Assembly: GCF_018853815.1 (NCBI RefSeq)
Contig: NZ_JAAOMP010000088.1
Coordinates: forward strand, 1 to 64,000
DNA: 64,000 nt
Direction: 5' to 3'
Source: Acidithiobacillus sulfurivorans
GTDB taxonomy: Bacteria > Pseudomonadota > Gammaproteobacteria > Acidithiobacillales > Acidithiobacillaceae
Shown: in pieces, positions 8,511 to 17,572 of the stretch
How positions within the stretch are numbered: the first letter of the stretch is position 1
Layout of the letters: each line of letters begins with the position of its first letter
The notes under the pieces: generated by a model
What the model was told of the DNA's origin: nothing
What the model saw: the letters and a program-made list of their open reading frames with translations, nothing else
The model's database searches: none
Made by a program: the position numbers and the translations under genes

Positions 8511-9647
8511 ATGAGTGCGGTAGTCGAAGAAAATTCTCAGACCCTAAATTTTTATCGCCCGGATTATTTCGTCAAAACACCGACGATGCGTTCCCCGGAC
8601 TATGTGCAGTTGAGTACGGCGGCAGCCATTACCCTGGGTTTGGTGCCCGGCGTGATGCATCGCACCTCTTGTACCAACTGCCTGAATCTGCTGATGACCT
8701 ACCCGGAAGGTTGCCGCGCCAACTGCACCTACTGTGGTCTGGCTCGCCATCGCGAAGAAAGCCGCGATTATGCCGACCGCAACTTCATTCGGGTGGACTG
8801 GCCGACGGTGCGGGTGGACGAAATGCTCGAACGCATTGCCCGGAACAGCGACAAGGGTGATTTTCAGCGTATGTGCATCAGCATGATTACCCATCCCGAT
8901 TCAGACAATGACACCATGACCATGCTCAAACGCTGGATGGAAGTCGCCCCCCATATTCCGGTTTCCATCCTTTCCAACCCGACCACCATGGACAAGCAGG
9001 ATCTCATCAACCTTAAAGAAGCCGGTGCGGACATTTTCACGGTGGCTCTGGATGCGGTGACTCCTGAAATTTTTGAGCGGACCCGTGGCAAAACCGTACA
9101 AAGCCCGCATTCCTGGGATAAATACTGGCAGGCCATTGAATGGGCGGCCGAAATTTATGGACCGGAAAAATTTGGCGCCCATCTGATTTGTGGCATGGGT
9201 GAAACCGAACAGGAAATTCTTGAAGTCTGTCAGAAAATGAAGGACATGGGTGGTCATAATCATATGTTTGCCTTTTTCCCGGAGAAAGGTTCCATGATGG
9301 AAGACTGGGATCCGGTGCCTCAGGATCATTGGCGTCGCGTTCAGTTGGGCCGCTTCCTCATTGATTATGCTGGTGGCCGCTACGATGACATGAAATTCGA
9401 CGAATATGGCCGGGTAGTGGACTTCGGCTACCCCGAAGCAGAGCTGGAAGACATTATCAACTCCGGTAAGCCTTTCCAGACTTCCGGCTGCCCCGGCAAA
9501 GACGATGAAGAAGTCAGCGCCTGCAACCGTCCCTATGGCGATTCTTCGCCCTCGGATATTCGTTCCTTCCCCTTCGCCCTCAACAAGGAAGATGTGGAAA
9601 TTGTGCGTCGGCAAATGCGTTTGCAGGACCTGCAATTCCCAGGCTGA
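8511..9647 (+). CDS. lipS2: LipS2, radical-SAM lipoyl synthase component
   Basis: Radical SAM protein of 378 residues. The cluster motif is CRANCTYC (C68, C72, C75), and two extra cysteines just before it (CTNC, C54 and C57) may bind the auxiliary sulfur-donor cluster with other cysteines near the C-terminus (GCPGKDDEEVSAC). The ATG at 8511 is chosen because AGGAGGAACG lies directly upstream. It is the last gene of the lip run and is followed by a strong terminator. It acts together with LipS1 on octanoyl-LbpA. Confidence 0.82.
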   Translation: MSAVVEENSQTLNFYRPDYFVKTPTMRSPDYVQLSTAAAITLGLVPGVMHRTSCTNCLNLLMTYPEGCRANCTYCGLARHREESRDYADRNFIRVDWPTVRVDEMLERIARNSDKGDFQRMCISMITHPDSDNDTMTMLKRWMEVAPHIPVSILSNPTTMDKQDLINLKEAGADIFTVALDAVTPEIFERTRGKTVQSPHSWDKYWQAIEWAAEIYGPEKFGAHLICGMGETEQEILEVCQKMKDMGGHNHMFAFFPEKGSMMEDWDPVPQDHWRRVQLGRFLIDYAGGRYDDMKFDEYGRVVDFGYPEAELEDIINSGKPFQTSGCPGKDDEEVSACNRPYGDSSPSDIRSFPFALNKEDVEIVRRQMRLQDLQFPG

Positions 9648-9674
9648 CTGGCTTTATAAATTGGTCGAATGAAG

Positions 9675-9699
9675 AAAAGGGGCTTCGGCCCCTTTTTTA
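9675..9699 (+). terminator. Rho-independent terminator after lipS2
   Basis: AAAAGGGGC, tetraloop TTCG, GCCCCTTTT with a T run. It ends the sHdr-LbpA-Lip locus. Confidence 0.92.
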
Positions 9700-9866
9700 A
9701 TGGGGATTCCCCAAAATTCAGTAATATTTATTGTTGCTAATATGCCAATATTTTAAGCGCTGATAATTGGATTAAAAAATTGATAGATCAATGTTCTTGC
9801 AACACTGTTCCCGATAAGACACAATCATCGTGTCATTAGCGACACAACTGTGGGCGGAGGATACAG

Positions 9867-11312
9867 ATGAAAAAATCACGGATTTTAGGGGTAGCAGTAG
9901 CAGCGACTCTGGCAATGGGAATTTCCAGCAGCGCTTTTGCAACGGATGGTTATCAATTGATTGGTATTGGTCAGTATGCCATGGGTATGGGTGGCGCGGT
10001 TGTCGCAGCACCAGATGATCCTTTGTCTGCAGCGATGAGTAACCCTGCCGGTTTGGCTCTGCTGGCCCCGCAGGCAGCTTTCTCGGCTGAAATTTTTAAC
10101 CCTACGCGCAAAACCAATATGGGTTTTGGCGAAATTGGAAGCCATAGTAACGTTTATGGTGTACCTGCTATTGGTTGGGTAGCACCTGCTTTTGGTGATG
10201 GTATCGTTTTCGGCGGTGGTGTCTATGGTACTTCTGGGTTAGGGGTTAACTATTTACAGCAGGTTCCTTCTGGTGTTGAAGCTGGTATACAGCAACAGCT
10301 CGAGCAGAACGGCCTGTCCCCGCAGGTAGCATCACAGTACGCATCACAGTACGCAGCACAGCTGCCGGGTGGGCCATCATTCAATAACAGCTATATCCAA
10401 TCATTTAGTAGTATCACTTTTATGCAATTGGCTCCTTCCATTGCTATGAAGGTGAATCATCATTTGGCAGTAGGTGCGACTTTGAATGTCGCTGCTGAAC
10501 AAGCTTCGTTTCAACAGACCATGACAGGTTACGCGCCCGGTGAAGTTATGAATCAAAAAGGTGAGATAGTTCCCGTTCCTGGAGGCGTTGCGCAGACAGG
10601 TGGTCTGAATTTGTCATCACCATCGTGGGCCTATGGTGTAGGCTTTACGTTGGGCGCACTGTATCAAGTCAACGACATGGTAACCCTGGGCTTTACGTAT
10701 AAATCACCAATCTGGTTTACGCCTTTGACCTGGCAAGCTGGAACACAAAATGGCCCTGGCGGCGCAACAGGCGCAGCTGGTCAATATAGTGGACATTTGA
10801 ATTATCCTCAGCAGATCGCTTTAGGTTTGGCTATTCATCCTACCAAGCAATGGCTTATCAGTGTTGAGGGACAATGGATCAATTGGCGGAGCACACTGAA
10901 CACGTTCAATATTTACGGCCCATGGACTGATGCACAAGGAAATGCGCAGGGTAGTGTCAGTCTGGGAACACACTGGAGTAACCAGTGGGTGGCCAACATC
11001 GGTACCCAGTACGATGTCAATAACTGGCTGCAGGTTCGCGCAGGCTACACTTACGGTAGTAACCCCATTCAGGCAAGTAATATAGGCAACAATATTTTGT
11101 TCCCGGCCGTAGTGGAGAATGCCATTACTTTTGGCTCAACCCAGAAACTCGGCATGGGCTGGAAGTTGACGGAAGCCTACATGCACGCCTTTGCTAATAC
11201 ACTCACTGGTGCTGCTGGTTCTTCACCGTTCGCTCAAAACGGTGGTACCCAAGCCCCCAGCGCCACCCTCGCCGAAAACTCCTTCGGTCTGCAAGTCGGT
11301 TACGACTTCTAA
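9867..11312 (+). CDS. FadL/TodX-family outer-membrane channel
   Basis: Outer-membrane protein of 481 residues with a signal peptide (MKKSRILGVAVAATLAMGI, cleavage likely after SSAFA). The mature start TDGYQLIGIG...MGMGGA and a NPAG motif are typical of the FadL plug domain; the C-terminus ends in aromatic F (QVGYDF), as for beta-barrel proteins. FadL proteins carry hydrophobic molecules across the outer membrane. Next to an sHdr locus it could move elemental sulfur or other hydrophobic sulfur, but this is inference. A local duplication gives a short ASQYASQYAAQ repeat. It has its own promoter region (about 220 bases of intergenic DNA) and a strong terminator. Confidence 0.85.
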   Translation: MKKSRILGVAVAATLAMGISSSAFATDGYQLIGIGQYAMGMGGAVVAAPDDPLSAAMSNPAGLALLAPQAAFSAEIFNPTRKTNMGFGEIGSHSNVYGVPAIGWVAPAFGDGIVFGGGVYGTSGLGVNYLQQVPSGVEAGIQQQLEQNGLSPQVASQYASQYAAQLPGGPSFNNSYIQSFSSITFMQLAPSIAMKVNHHLAVGATLNVAAEQASFQQTMTGYAPGEVMNQKGEIVPVPGGVAQTGGLNLSSPSWAYGVGFTLGALYQVNDMVTLGFTYKSPIWFTPLTWQAGTQNGPGGATGAAGQYSGHLNYPQQIALGLAIHPTKQWLISVEGQWINWRSTLNTFNIYGPWTDAQGNAQGSVSLGTHWSNQWVANIGTQYDVNNWLQVRAGYTYGSNPIQASNIGNNILFPAVVENAITFGSTQKLGMGWKLTEAYMHAFANTLTGAAGSSPFAQNGGTQAPSATLAENSFGLQVGYDF

Positions 11313-11338
11313 AACTATACCCCTCCTCAGGGTACGTA

Positions 11339-11364
11339 GGAGACGGGCGACCGTCTCCTTTTTT
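11339..11364 (+). terminator. Rho-independent terminator after the FadL gene
   Basis: GGAGACGG, loop GCGA, CCGTCTCC followed by six T. Confidence 0.92.
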
Positions 11365-11478
11365 GTGTTCAGATTTCGGGACTGCGTTGGCGTCGCAAAA
11401 AATCCCTAACCTTGCGCCCCAAGGGGGTTTTGCGCGAAACTGGCCTGAATCCGATCAGCAAGGAATCTAAGGAATCTC

Positions 11479-11883
11479 ATGAAGTCCATACCGATTACTG
11501 ATGTCAGTAGCCTCAAAAATGAACTCAACAAATACAAGATGGGGAAAAAGCTGGAGATTCCCCGTTTTAATCAATTGGCGAGAATGGCCTATATGGGTCG
11601 TTTGGTCATGACGCCACTGGATCCCGAAGATCCGGCCTGCAAATCATTTCTGGTGCATGTGCAGGAACCTTTGGGCATGGCCGCGCACTTTATCGAACTG
11701 GATGAGGATTTGCAGGATACCATCCTGATTCTGGATAGCGAGCAGTCCATGGCTATGGCAGGTATTATGCAAGCGGGTGTGGAAGAACGGGTGCGCTGGC
11801 ATGAAGCCTTGAATGAGCGGGATTTCTATTTTTCGGCCTTTTACCGCCCCAAGGACAGGGAAACCCGGGAAGAAAACGCCTGA
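11479..11883 (+). CDS. Conserved hypothetical protein
   Basis: Acidic soluble protein of 134 residues with no signal peptide, no membrane segment and no motif I recognise. The ATG start follows AAGGAATCT. It is the first of a three-gene run with a divergent lipoate-ligase-like protein and a receiver-like protein, spaced 40-50 bases apart, so a shared role in carrier-protein modification or its control is possible but unproven. Confidence 0.6.
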   Translation: MKSIPITDVSSLKNELNKYKMGKKLEIPRFNQLARMAYMGRLVMTPLDPEDPACKSFLVHVQEPLGMAAHFIELDEDLQDTILILDSEQSMAMAGIMQAGVEERVRWHEALNERDFYFSAFYRPKDRETREENA

Positions 11884-11932
11884 TTTGATGACCTTCGGCT
11901 ATTTTCAGCTCCGGTCAGGGCAGCTCTGAGGG

Positions 11933-12940
11933 GTGCAGTTACGCATCATCTCCTTAGAGGTACTGTCCCCGGAGTTACTCCACAAAACCTATGTGGGGCT
12001 GGCAGAGGCGCAAAGTGACAGTGATCTGCCTATTTTGCTGCTGGTACAAAGCGCAGCACATCTGAGTCTGGGTGCGGCGCAATCTGCCGGGGCGGAACTC
12101 GACCTACCTGCTTGCAAAAAGCTGGGGGTCCCGGTGCTGCAAAGATCCTTGGGGGGCGGGCTGGTCTGGGTGGATGGCGGACAGCTCAACTACTTTTTTA
12201 TTTTTCCGACGGCGTGGGGTGCGCGCCGTGCCCCTGAGCTTTTTGACTACATTGCGCCCTGGATGGTGGCTCTTTATGCCCATTTTGGGGTGCTGGTTGA
12301 GGCGCGCGATGGGCACGATTTCTGGTGCGCCGGACGTAAAATCAGTGGGACCGGAGCAGCGAGTATTGGACGCAGTCTGGTGCTGGGCGGTAGCGTCATG
12401 CTTCATGTGGACTGGCAGAGTTTTGTCGGTTGTGTGGCAGCCCCTTCGGAAGAGTTTCGCGCCTGGCTCGCGGAGGCCTTGGAGGACAGTGTCTGGAGTT
12501 GGTCGCAACTGTCCTCCTCGCCACCCACGCCCGAGGCTCTACGCGCGGCTTTTCCTCTGGTGCTGGAAAAGTTGGGTGTGCAAGTGGTCATCGAGACGGT
12601 GCTGAGTCGCGATGAGCAGCGCGCCGTGGCAGAAGCGGAACGGGAAGAGCCGGAATGGGAAGACCGCAGAAGCCGCCGCGTTTCTGCGGGCATTAAGATT
12701 AAAGCGGGCGCTTTTCTGACAGAACGCCATTGGCCGGAAAGGCAGTATTTACGTGTCTGGACAGAAAATGGCTGCTTTCGTATGGTGAAAGCCTCGCTGT
12801 GGGCAGAAAGCGAGACGCAGATGTTCAGTGGCTTGCAGATGGGTTCCCGCGCTTTCAACACCGCCTTGCAACAATTGACGGGTGACGAATATGACCTTTG
12901 GGCGGCGCGATTTGCCGAAACGGCTGTCTGGAAAGATTAA
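11933..12940 (+). CDS. Divergent lipoate-protein ligase A family protein
   Basis: BPL/LplA-fold protein of 335 residues. The substrate motif is altered to RSLGGGLVWVD (normally R-RxTGGGAV), while AGRKISGTGAA with the catalytic lysine is intact. An amidotransferase- or octanoyltransferase-like role is also possible because the family includes LipM and LipL. The start is GTG behind CTCTGAGGG. The region near residues 205-245 is highly charged and alanine-rich. It is the second ligase homologue within 6 kb and so may serve one of the two LbpA paralogues. Confidence 0.75.
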   Translation: MQLRIISLEVLSPELLHKTYVGLAEAQSDSDLPILLLVQSAAHLSLGAAQSAGAELDLPACKKLGVPVLQRSLGGGLVWVDGGQLNYFFIFPTAWGARRAPELFDYIAPWMVALYAHFGVLVEARDGHDFWCAGRKISGTGAASIGRSLVLGGSVMLHVDWQSFVGCVAAPSEEFRAWLAEALEDSVWSWSQLSSSPPTPEALRAAFPLVLEKLGVQVVIETVLSRDEQRAVAEAEREEPEWEDRRSRRVSAGIKIKAGAFLTERHWPERQYLRVWTENGCFRMVKASLWAESETQMFSGLQMGSRAFNTALQQLTGDEYDLWAARFAETAVWKD

Positions 12941-12971
12941 AATCCGAATCCAGAATGACAGGAGATGACGA

Positions 12972-13349
12972 ATGCCCAGTATTGATGACCGGATGCGCAA
13001 ACGTTTTATATTGATGAATAGTGATTTGGCATTGCGTCAGGCGGTGGAATCATCTACTCCGGAAAAGTGGGAAATGACAGAAGCCACAGATCTGGATGCT
13101 TTTGATGAATGGCAGGAAATTCTCTTGCACCGCTTTATGCTGCTGAATCTGGAAGATCCGCAAATCAGTGATCCGGTGGAATTGATAGACATGATCCGCC
13201 GCGAGCACCAGCTGAATATCCCTATTTTCTGTTTGGGTGGGAGCCGCGAATTGCGTGATCAGGCGCGTTCAGCGCGGGCTGACCGTTTTTTTGATCGGGA
13301 AGAAGGTTTGCAACGTCTGCCGGAATTTTTCCAGCAGTTTGCCTGGTAA
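12972..13349 (+). CDS. Receiver-like small protein of unknown function
   Basis: A 125-residue protein with an alternating strand-helix pattern that resembles a response-regulator receiver domain (FILMNSD near the start, FMLLNLEDP in the middle, IPIFCLGG near the end), but without an output domain. The phospho-acceptor assignment is not clear: the middle strand ends LNLEDP where a receiver has an aspartate at the strand tip. AGGAG precedes the ATG. It may be a degenerate receiver acting by protein contact. Confidence 0.5.
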   Translation: MPSIDDRMRKRFILMNSDLALRQAVESSTPEKWEMTEATDLDAFDEWQEILLHRFMLLNLEDPQISDPVELIDMIRREHQLNIPIFCLGGSRELRDQARSARADRFFDREEGLQRLPEFFQQFAW

Positions 13350-13367
13350 TAAAAAGCACCAAAAAAT

Positions 13368-13400
13368 AGCGCCGCTGGCTTTGTTCAGCCGGGCGGCGCT
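13368..13400. terminator. Bidirectional terminator between convergent genes
   Basis: AGCGCCGC paired with GCGGCGCT around an inner GGCT/AGCC stem. Reading leftward the stem is followed by ATTTTTTGG, so it serves the minus-strand gene at 13425 best; rightward it has only a weak T tract. Confidence 0.75.
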
Positions 13401-13424
13401 TGATAGACCGATTGGCTCGGTGGT

Positions 13425-13748
13425 TCAGCCGACCTTGGCGTGTGCCTCGGTGTCCAGCAGCAGATCATGGCTTTCGCTCTGGCCTTCGGCGCTGACGGTC
13501 AGGGTAGCAATGCGAATGCCGGCATCCTTGAAGGTGACTTCGTAGGAGAAAATACCTGGCAGTTCCAGGGTGCTTTCTTTCAGAGTCTTGCCTTCACAGG
13601 TTACACTGACTTTGGCGCTGCCCTGACCTTCCAGCATGGCCTGAATCCGGAAAGGATGTCCGGCGACGCGACGGTAGACCTGAGGATCGCGATTGGCGTT
13701 GTATTGCAGGTTGTTCAGTTTGACCATCTTGACGAGTTTGTTGTTCAT
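13425..13748 (-). CDS. Hypothetical protein, predicted beta-rich
   Basis: A 107-residue protein with no signal peptide and a run of alternating hydrophobic residues that suggests an Ig-like or SoxZ-like beta sandwich (VSVTCEGK, ELPGIFSYEVTFKDAG, IATLTVSAEGQ). This fold guess is weak. It is convergent with the upstream gene group and ends at a shared terminator. Upstream lies an AT-rich 110-base region shared with the divergent cbbQ-type operon, probably holding both promoters. Confidence 0.55.
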   Translation of the reverse strand: MNNKLVKMVKLNNLQYNANRDPQVYRRVAGHPFRIQAMLEGQGSAKVSVTCEGKTLKESTLELPGIFSYEVTFKDAGIRIATLTVSAEGQSESHDLLLDTEAHAKVG

Positions 13749-13873
13749 GGTTGCCCCTTATTAATCACACTATAAAATGAATTATACACGCATTTAGCTA
13801 AAACTCTTTTATCCTAGACGAAAATCTCCCGGAGTGGTAGCGGGTTTCGCCGAAAAACCGATCAGGAGTGATG

Positions 13874-14269
13874 ATGACCGAGTCAACGCAGTTAATTACG
13901 GCACTGGATGCCGCCCATGAACGTATTGAAGCACTAGCCAGACAACAAATTGCAGGAATGCCTTTGCCCGAATTGCTGGTCGCTGGTATTGCCGAAGCGC
14001 AGGCCATGTTGCGCATTATGCTGGAAAACGAGCATAAGCCTTATGCCAGCGATGCGGATTTGCTGGAATTGTGGAAAACCCTGGTGAAGGGCAAGCCGCA
14101 CTGGAATACGATTCGCGATAATTGTCGTGAACTGATTTACTACCAGAATTGTCTGAAAGCGGAGCGTCAGGATGCACTGCCCGCCCAGCCTGAGCGGATG
14201 GTGATTCATACCCTGCGTCATATATTTCTTTATTTGCGTAGTCATGCCGAACAAAATCAAGAGGGTTGA
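13874..14269 (+). CDS. Small helical protein heading the cbbQ/cbbO-type run
   Basis: A 131-residue, mostly helical protein with no recognised domain. The third of three adjacent starts (13868, 13871, 13874) is chosen because AGGAG lies five bases before it. It ends four bases before the cbbQ-type gene, so it is almost certainly co-translated with it. It may be a partner or substrate of the AAA+/VWA pair; nothing in the sequence shows what it binds. Confidence 0.65.
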   Translation: MTESTQLITALDAAHERIEALARQQIAGMPLPELLVAGIAEAQAMLRIMLENEHKPYASDADLLELWKTLVKGKPHWNTIRDNCRELIYYQNCLKAERQDALPAQPERMVIHTLRHIFLYLRSHAEQNQEG

Positions 14270-14272
14270 GTA

Positions 14273-15070
14273 ATGAGTGAAATGATTATCCAGGAACCTT
14301 TTTATCAACCCGTAGCCAATGAAGTCGGGGTGTTTATGGCGGCCTGGAGCCGCCGTTTGCCGGTCATGCTCAAAGGCCCGACAGGCTGCGGCAAAACCCG
14401 TTTTCTGGAACATATGGCCTGGCGTCTCAAGCGGCCCCTGATTACCGTAGCCTGCCACGAAGATCTGACCAGCTCAGACCTGGTCGGGCGCTTTCTCATT
14501 GAAGGGGATGCCACGGTCTGGCAGGACGGACCCTTGACTAAGGCGGTGCGTGAGGGGGCGATCTGCTATCTGGATGAAATTGTCGAAGCGCGGACCGACA
14601 CGACGGTCGTGATCCATCCCCTGACGGATCATCGCCGCCATCTGCCTATTGAAAAGCTGGGCACGGAAATCAATGCGCATCCCGATTTCATGCTGGTCAT
14701 TTCCTACAATCCCGGTTACCAGACGGTTTTGAAAGATCTTAAACCTTCGACCAAGCAGCGTTTTGTGGGTATGAATTTTACCTATCCCCCGGCCGAGGTG
14801 GAAACCCGGATTGTCATGAAAGAGGCGGGGCTGGATGAATCCCGCTCCAAGGCCCTGGTGGCGGCAGCAGATAAAGCCCGGAATCTCAAGGATCAGGGCC
14901 TGCAGGAAGTGACCTCGACGCGCGCGCTGATTTACGCCGGAGCGTTGATGATGGCGGGACTGGAATCTCTGGAAGCTTGCACCATGGCGATCATCAACCC
15001 GCAAACGGATGATCCGGAATTAAGTGAAGCTTTGCTGGAAATTTTCCGGACTTTTTTCCCGGAACGTTAA
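14273..15070 (+). CDS. cbbQ: CbbQ/NirQ/NorQ-family MoxR AAA+ ATPase
   Basis: AAA+ protein of 265 residues. Walker A GPTGCGKT is at residues 35-42, Walker B ICYLDE at 97-102, and a sensor motif VISYNPGYQ near 143-151 is characteristic of the CbbQ/NirQ/NorQ branch. With CbbO these proteins form remodelling motors; in Acidithiobacillus CbbQ-CbbO pairs activate inhibited Rubisco. No Rubisco genes and no nor or nir genes are within the window, so the client protein is unknown. The VWA partner follows 9 bases downstream behind AAGGAG. Confidence 0.88.
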   Translation: MSEMIIQEPFYQPVANEVGVFMAAWSRRLPVMLKGPTGCGKTRFLEHMAWRLKRPLITVACHEDLTSSDLVGRFLIEGDATVWQDGPLTKAVREGAICYLDEIVEARTDTTVVIHPLTDHRRHLPIEKLGTEINAHPDFMLVISYNPGYQTVLKDLKPSTKQRFVGMNFTYPPAEVETRIVMKEAGLDESRSKALVAAADKARNLKDQGLQEVTSTRALIYAGALMMAGLESLEACTMAIINPQTDDPELSEALLEIFRTFFPER

Positions 15071-15079
15071 GGAGCTTTC

Positions 15080-17572
15080 ATGTCGGAAGCGACCGAAGAA
15101 ATCCTCGAACATCTGGCGGCCATCAGTTTTGTGGCCGGGCGTGATGCCCGCGAAGCGCTGCCTGCAGTGACGCCGCTCGGAGAAGCCGCCACCCTGCGCT
15201 TTCTGGAAACAGGCAGAGACCTGTTTTTTTATGATCGGGAAGCCGGCAAGGCCTTTTTTCATGCTACGGCCAACATGGTGGCGACTTTTGGTGGTCTGGA
15301 TCCCTGGCTGGAACAATCGCGGCAGTTTCTGACTCAGCGCGGAACTTTTCGAGCCGTAGTCGGCTTTTTTGCGCAGGCGGCCTCGGTGCGTAAAAACTGG
15401 GGGGCCGAAGGCGAGGCGCTGTGGTTCAAGCTGGGGGCGGCCTGGATTGATCGTCATGTGGATAGTGCTGCGGCTTATTTTCGGATGCCGGTGGCGCCGC
15501 TTTTTGGGGATAACGGCACAACTGGCCTGACTGCCCTGCTGCAACCTGCTGACAGCCTGGCCAAGGGCCGTCTGGGACTGGGGACTTATCTGGATGGCGC
15601 CATCAAGGTGCGCGGCATCTGTGGTCTGGACGGTGTAGCGGAATGGGCGCGACGCGGGGCAGATGTGCTGGCTGCCGGTCGGATTCGGGGTGAGGCCTGG
15701 TTCCGTCTGGAAAGTGATGAAGCCCGCAGCTTTCTGCTGGAGGTGCTGCCCGGTTTTCGGATGGGAACCCACAAGCGGCTGTTTGGTTTATTGCTGCAGG
15801 CCTGGACCGGATTGCATTTACCTTTGGAAGAGGGCGACTGGAGTCTGGAAGGGGGCCGCAGTTTTCTGGAAACCGATGGCCGCAGTCTGTTTGTACCGGC
15901 GGTCATGCCGGATCGGGAAGAAGCCCTGCTGGCTTTTTACCATACCGGTGCGCATCTGGCGTATGACAGCTATGAGCAGGATGCCATCCACGCCCTGTTT
16001 GCGGAAATCGGCATGGAGCATCCACCCCTGGACCCCGATCAGCGCATCACCTGGCGCCCGCTGTTTGCCCAGTTTGGCGAAGACCTGATTCGTTTCCAGA
16101 TGATTTTTGATTTATGCGAAGACCTGCGCGTAGATGTAGCGCTGGATCGGGAAATGCCAGGATATATCTCTCGGGTTGTACGGGCAGCCCGTAAGCACGG
16201 ACTGCCTGAGGGTGTGGCTGCTGCCTATTATGAACAGGCCCAACGCTATCTGGAAAATTACCAGCAAGGTCGGTTGAGCCCTGATCTGGCTGATTTGACC
16301 CGTTGTGAAGCCGGTATTGTGGATGCCTTTCGGGTAGCTATGGGGTTGTATGCCACAACCACCCTGCCGCCTTTGACCCTCACGGAGCGTGCCCGAGCTT
16401 ATTTGCCCGGCCATTCTCCCAATGCCGCAAGGCCCGTCTATCCCCGGCAAAAAAGCGGCAGCGATGGACCGGAAGTAGAGGGCGACAGTGCCCTGGGTGC
16501 GGCTGGCCATCAGGAAAAACCCAAGGAAACCCCGCAGGCCGCCGAGGGGAATGACCCGGACATGGAAATCCCGCCCGAAGATATTCAGGGTACGGGGGGG
16601 CGCGTGGGCGTGGGTATTCCTTTGCCGGCCAAGGTGGTGGGCAGCGGTCGGGGTGTGAAAGGCCCCAAGGGCGGCTGGCCCTACCGCGAGTGGGACTACC
16701 GTCATCAGCAGTACAAAATGGACTGGGCAAGGGTGCACGAACGCAAGCTGCGCGAACAGGATGAAGCCAAGGCCATTGAAATAGCGGCTGAATATGATGG
16801 GACTTTGCGACGCTTGAAGCGCGCCCTGCAGGCCCAGAAGCCGACCCGGATGTCTCCCCGTCGTCGCCAGTATGAAGGGGAGGAACCGGATCTCGAAGCC
16901 GCTGTACAGTTTCTGATTGAAAAACGTGCCGGACGTTCGCCCAAAGCCAGCGTGTATTTGCAGCGCCGTCCCCAGCAAAGGAATACGGCGGTGTTGCTGC
17001 TGGCCGATCTTTCCACCTCCATCATGGCTGAAGCAGGAGATTCCGGGGTGCGCGTGGTGGACCGACTGCGTGCGGCCATGCTGCTTTTTGGTGAGGCGTT
17101 GCTGGAAGTGGGGGATCCCTTTGCGGTCTATGGTTTTGCGAGCAAATATCATGATGAGGTGCTGATGTACCCCATCAAGCGCTTCACCGACAAATTTGAC
17201 GCAAGAGCCAGGGCCCTGTTGGGAGGCTTGTCGGGGCGTCTGGCGACGCGCATGGGAGCGGCTATCCGCCACAGCACCAAACTGATGCTGCGGAGCCCTG
17301 CCCAGCGCCGCCTGTTACTGATTCTTTCCGATGGTCGTCCGGCAGATTATGATGACGGGGGAGATGCCCGCTATTTGCAGGAAGATACCCGCATGGCGGT
17401 GCGGGAAGCGCTGGAACTGGGTATTCACGCCTTCTGTATCAGTCTTGATCCCCAGGGTGGAGAATATTTGCCGCAGGTTTTCGGACAGGGACACTATCTG
17501 GTACTGCCGCATCTGGATAGCCTGCCGGCGCGCCTGCCCGAAGTGTACCTGCGCCTGCGGGGGCATGGCTGA
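15080..17572 (+). CDS. cbbO: CbbO/NorD-type VWA-domain protein
   Basis: An 830-residue partner of the CbbQ-type ATPase. The N-terminal two thirds is a helical scaffold; near residues 450-560 there is a low-complexity, charged linker rich in Pro, Glu and Gly; the C-terminal VWA domain carries the metal-ion-dependent adhesion motif DLSTS near residue 641. CbbO is the adaptor that docks the AAA+ ring on its target. It overlaps the deacetylase gene by one base (TGATG). CbbO rather than NorD is favoured by the organism type, but NorD-like adaptors share this layout. Confidence 0.85.
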   Translation: MSEATEEILEHLAAISFVAGRDAREALPAVTPLGEAATLRFLETGRDLFFYDREAGKAFFHATANMVATFGGLDPWLEQSRQFLTQRGTFRAVVGFFAQAASVRKNWGAEGEALWFKLGAAWIDRHVDSAAAYFRMPVAPLFGDNGTTGLTALLQPADSLAKGRLGLGTYLDGAIKVRGICGLDGVAEWARRGADVLAAGRIRGEAWFRLESDEARSFLLEVLPGFRMGTHKRLFGLLLQAWTGLHLPLEEGDWSLEGGRSFLETDGRSLFVPAVMPDREEALLAFYHTGAHLAYDSYEQDAIHALFAEIGMEHPPLDPDQRITWRPLFAQFGEDLIRFQMIFDLCEDLRVDVALDREMPGYISRVVRAARKHGLPEGVAAAYYEQAQRYLENYQQGRLSPDLADLTRCEAGIVDAFRVAMGLYATTTLPPLTLTERARAYLPGHSPNAARPVYPRQKSGSDGPEVEGDSALGAAGHQEKPKETPQAAEGNDPDMEIPPEDIQGTGGRVGVGIPLPAKVVGSGRGVKGPKGGWPYREWDYRHQQYKMDWARVHERKLREQDEAKAIEIAAEYDGTLRRLKRALQAQKPTRMSPRRRQYEGEEPDLEAAVQFLIEKRAGRSPKASVYLQRRPQQRNTAVLLLADLSTSIMAEAGDSGVRVVDRLRAAMLLFGEALLEVGDPFAVYGFASKYHDEVLMYPIKRFTDKFDARARALLGGLSGRLATRMGAAIRHSTKLMLRSPAQRRLLLILSDGRPADYDDGGDARYLQEDTRMAVREALELGIHAFCISLDPQGGEYLPQVFGQGHYLVLPHLDSLPARLPEVYLRLRGHG

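Noticed and set aside
16112-17272. Minus-strand open frame of 386 codons
   Set aside because: Antisense shadow of the cbbO-type gene, His/Arg/Gln-rich and without motifs.
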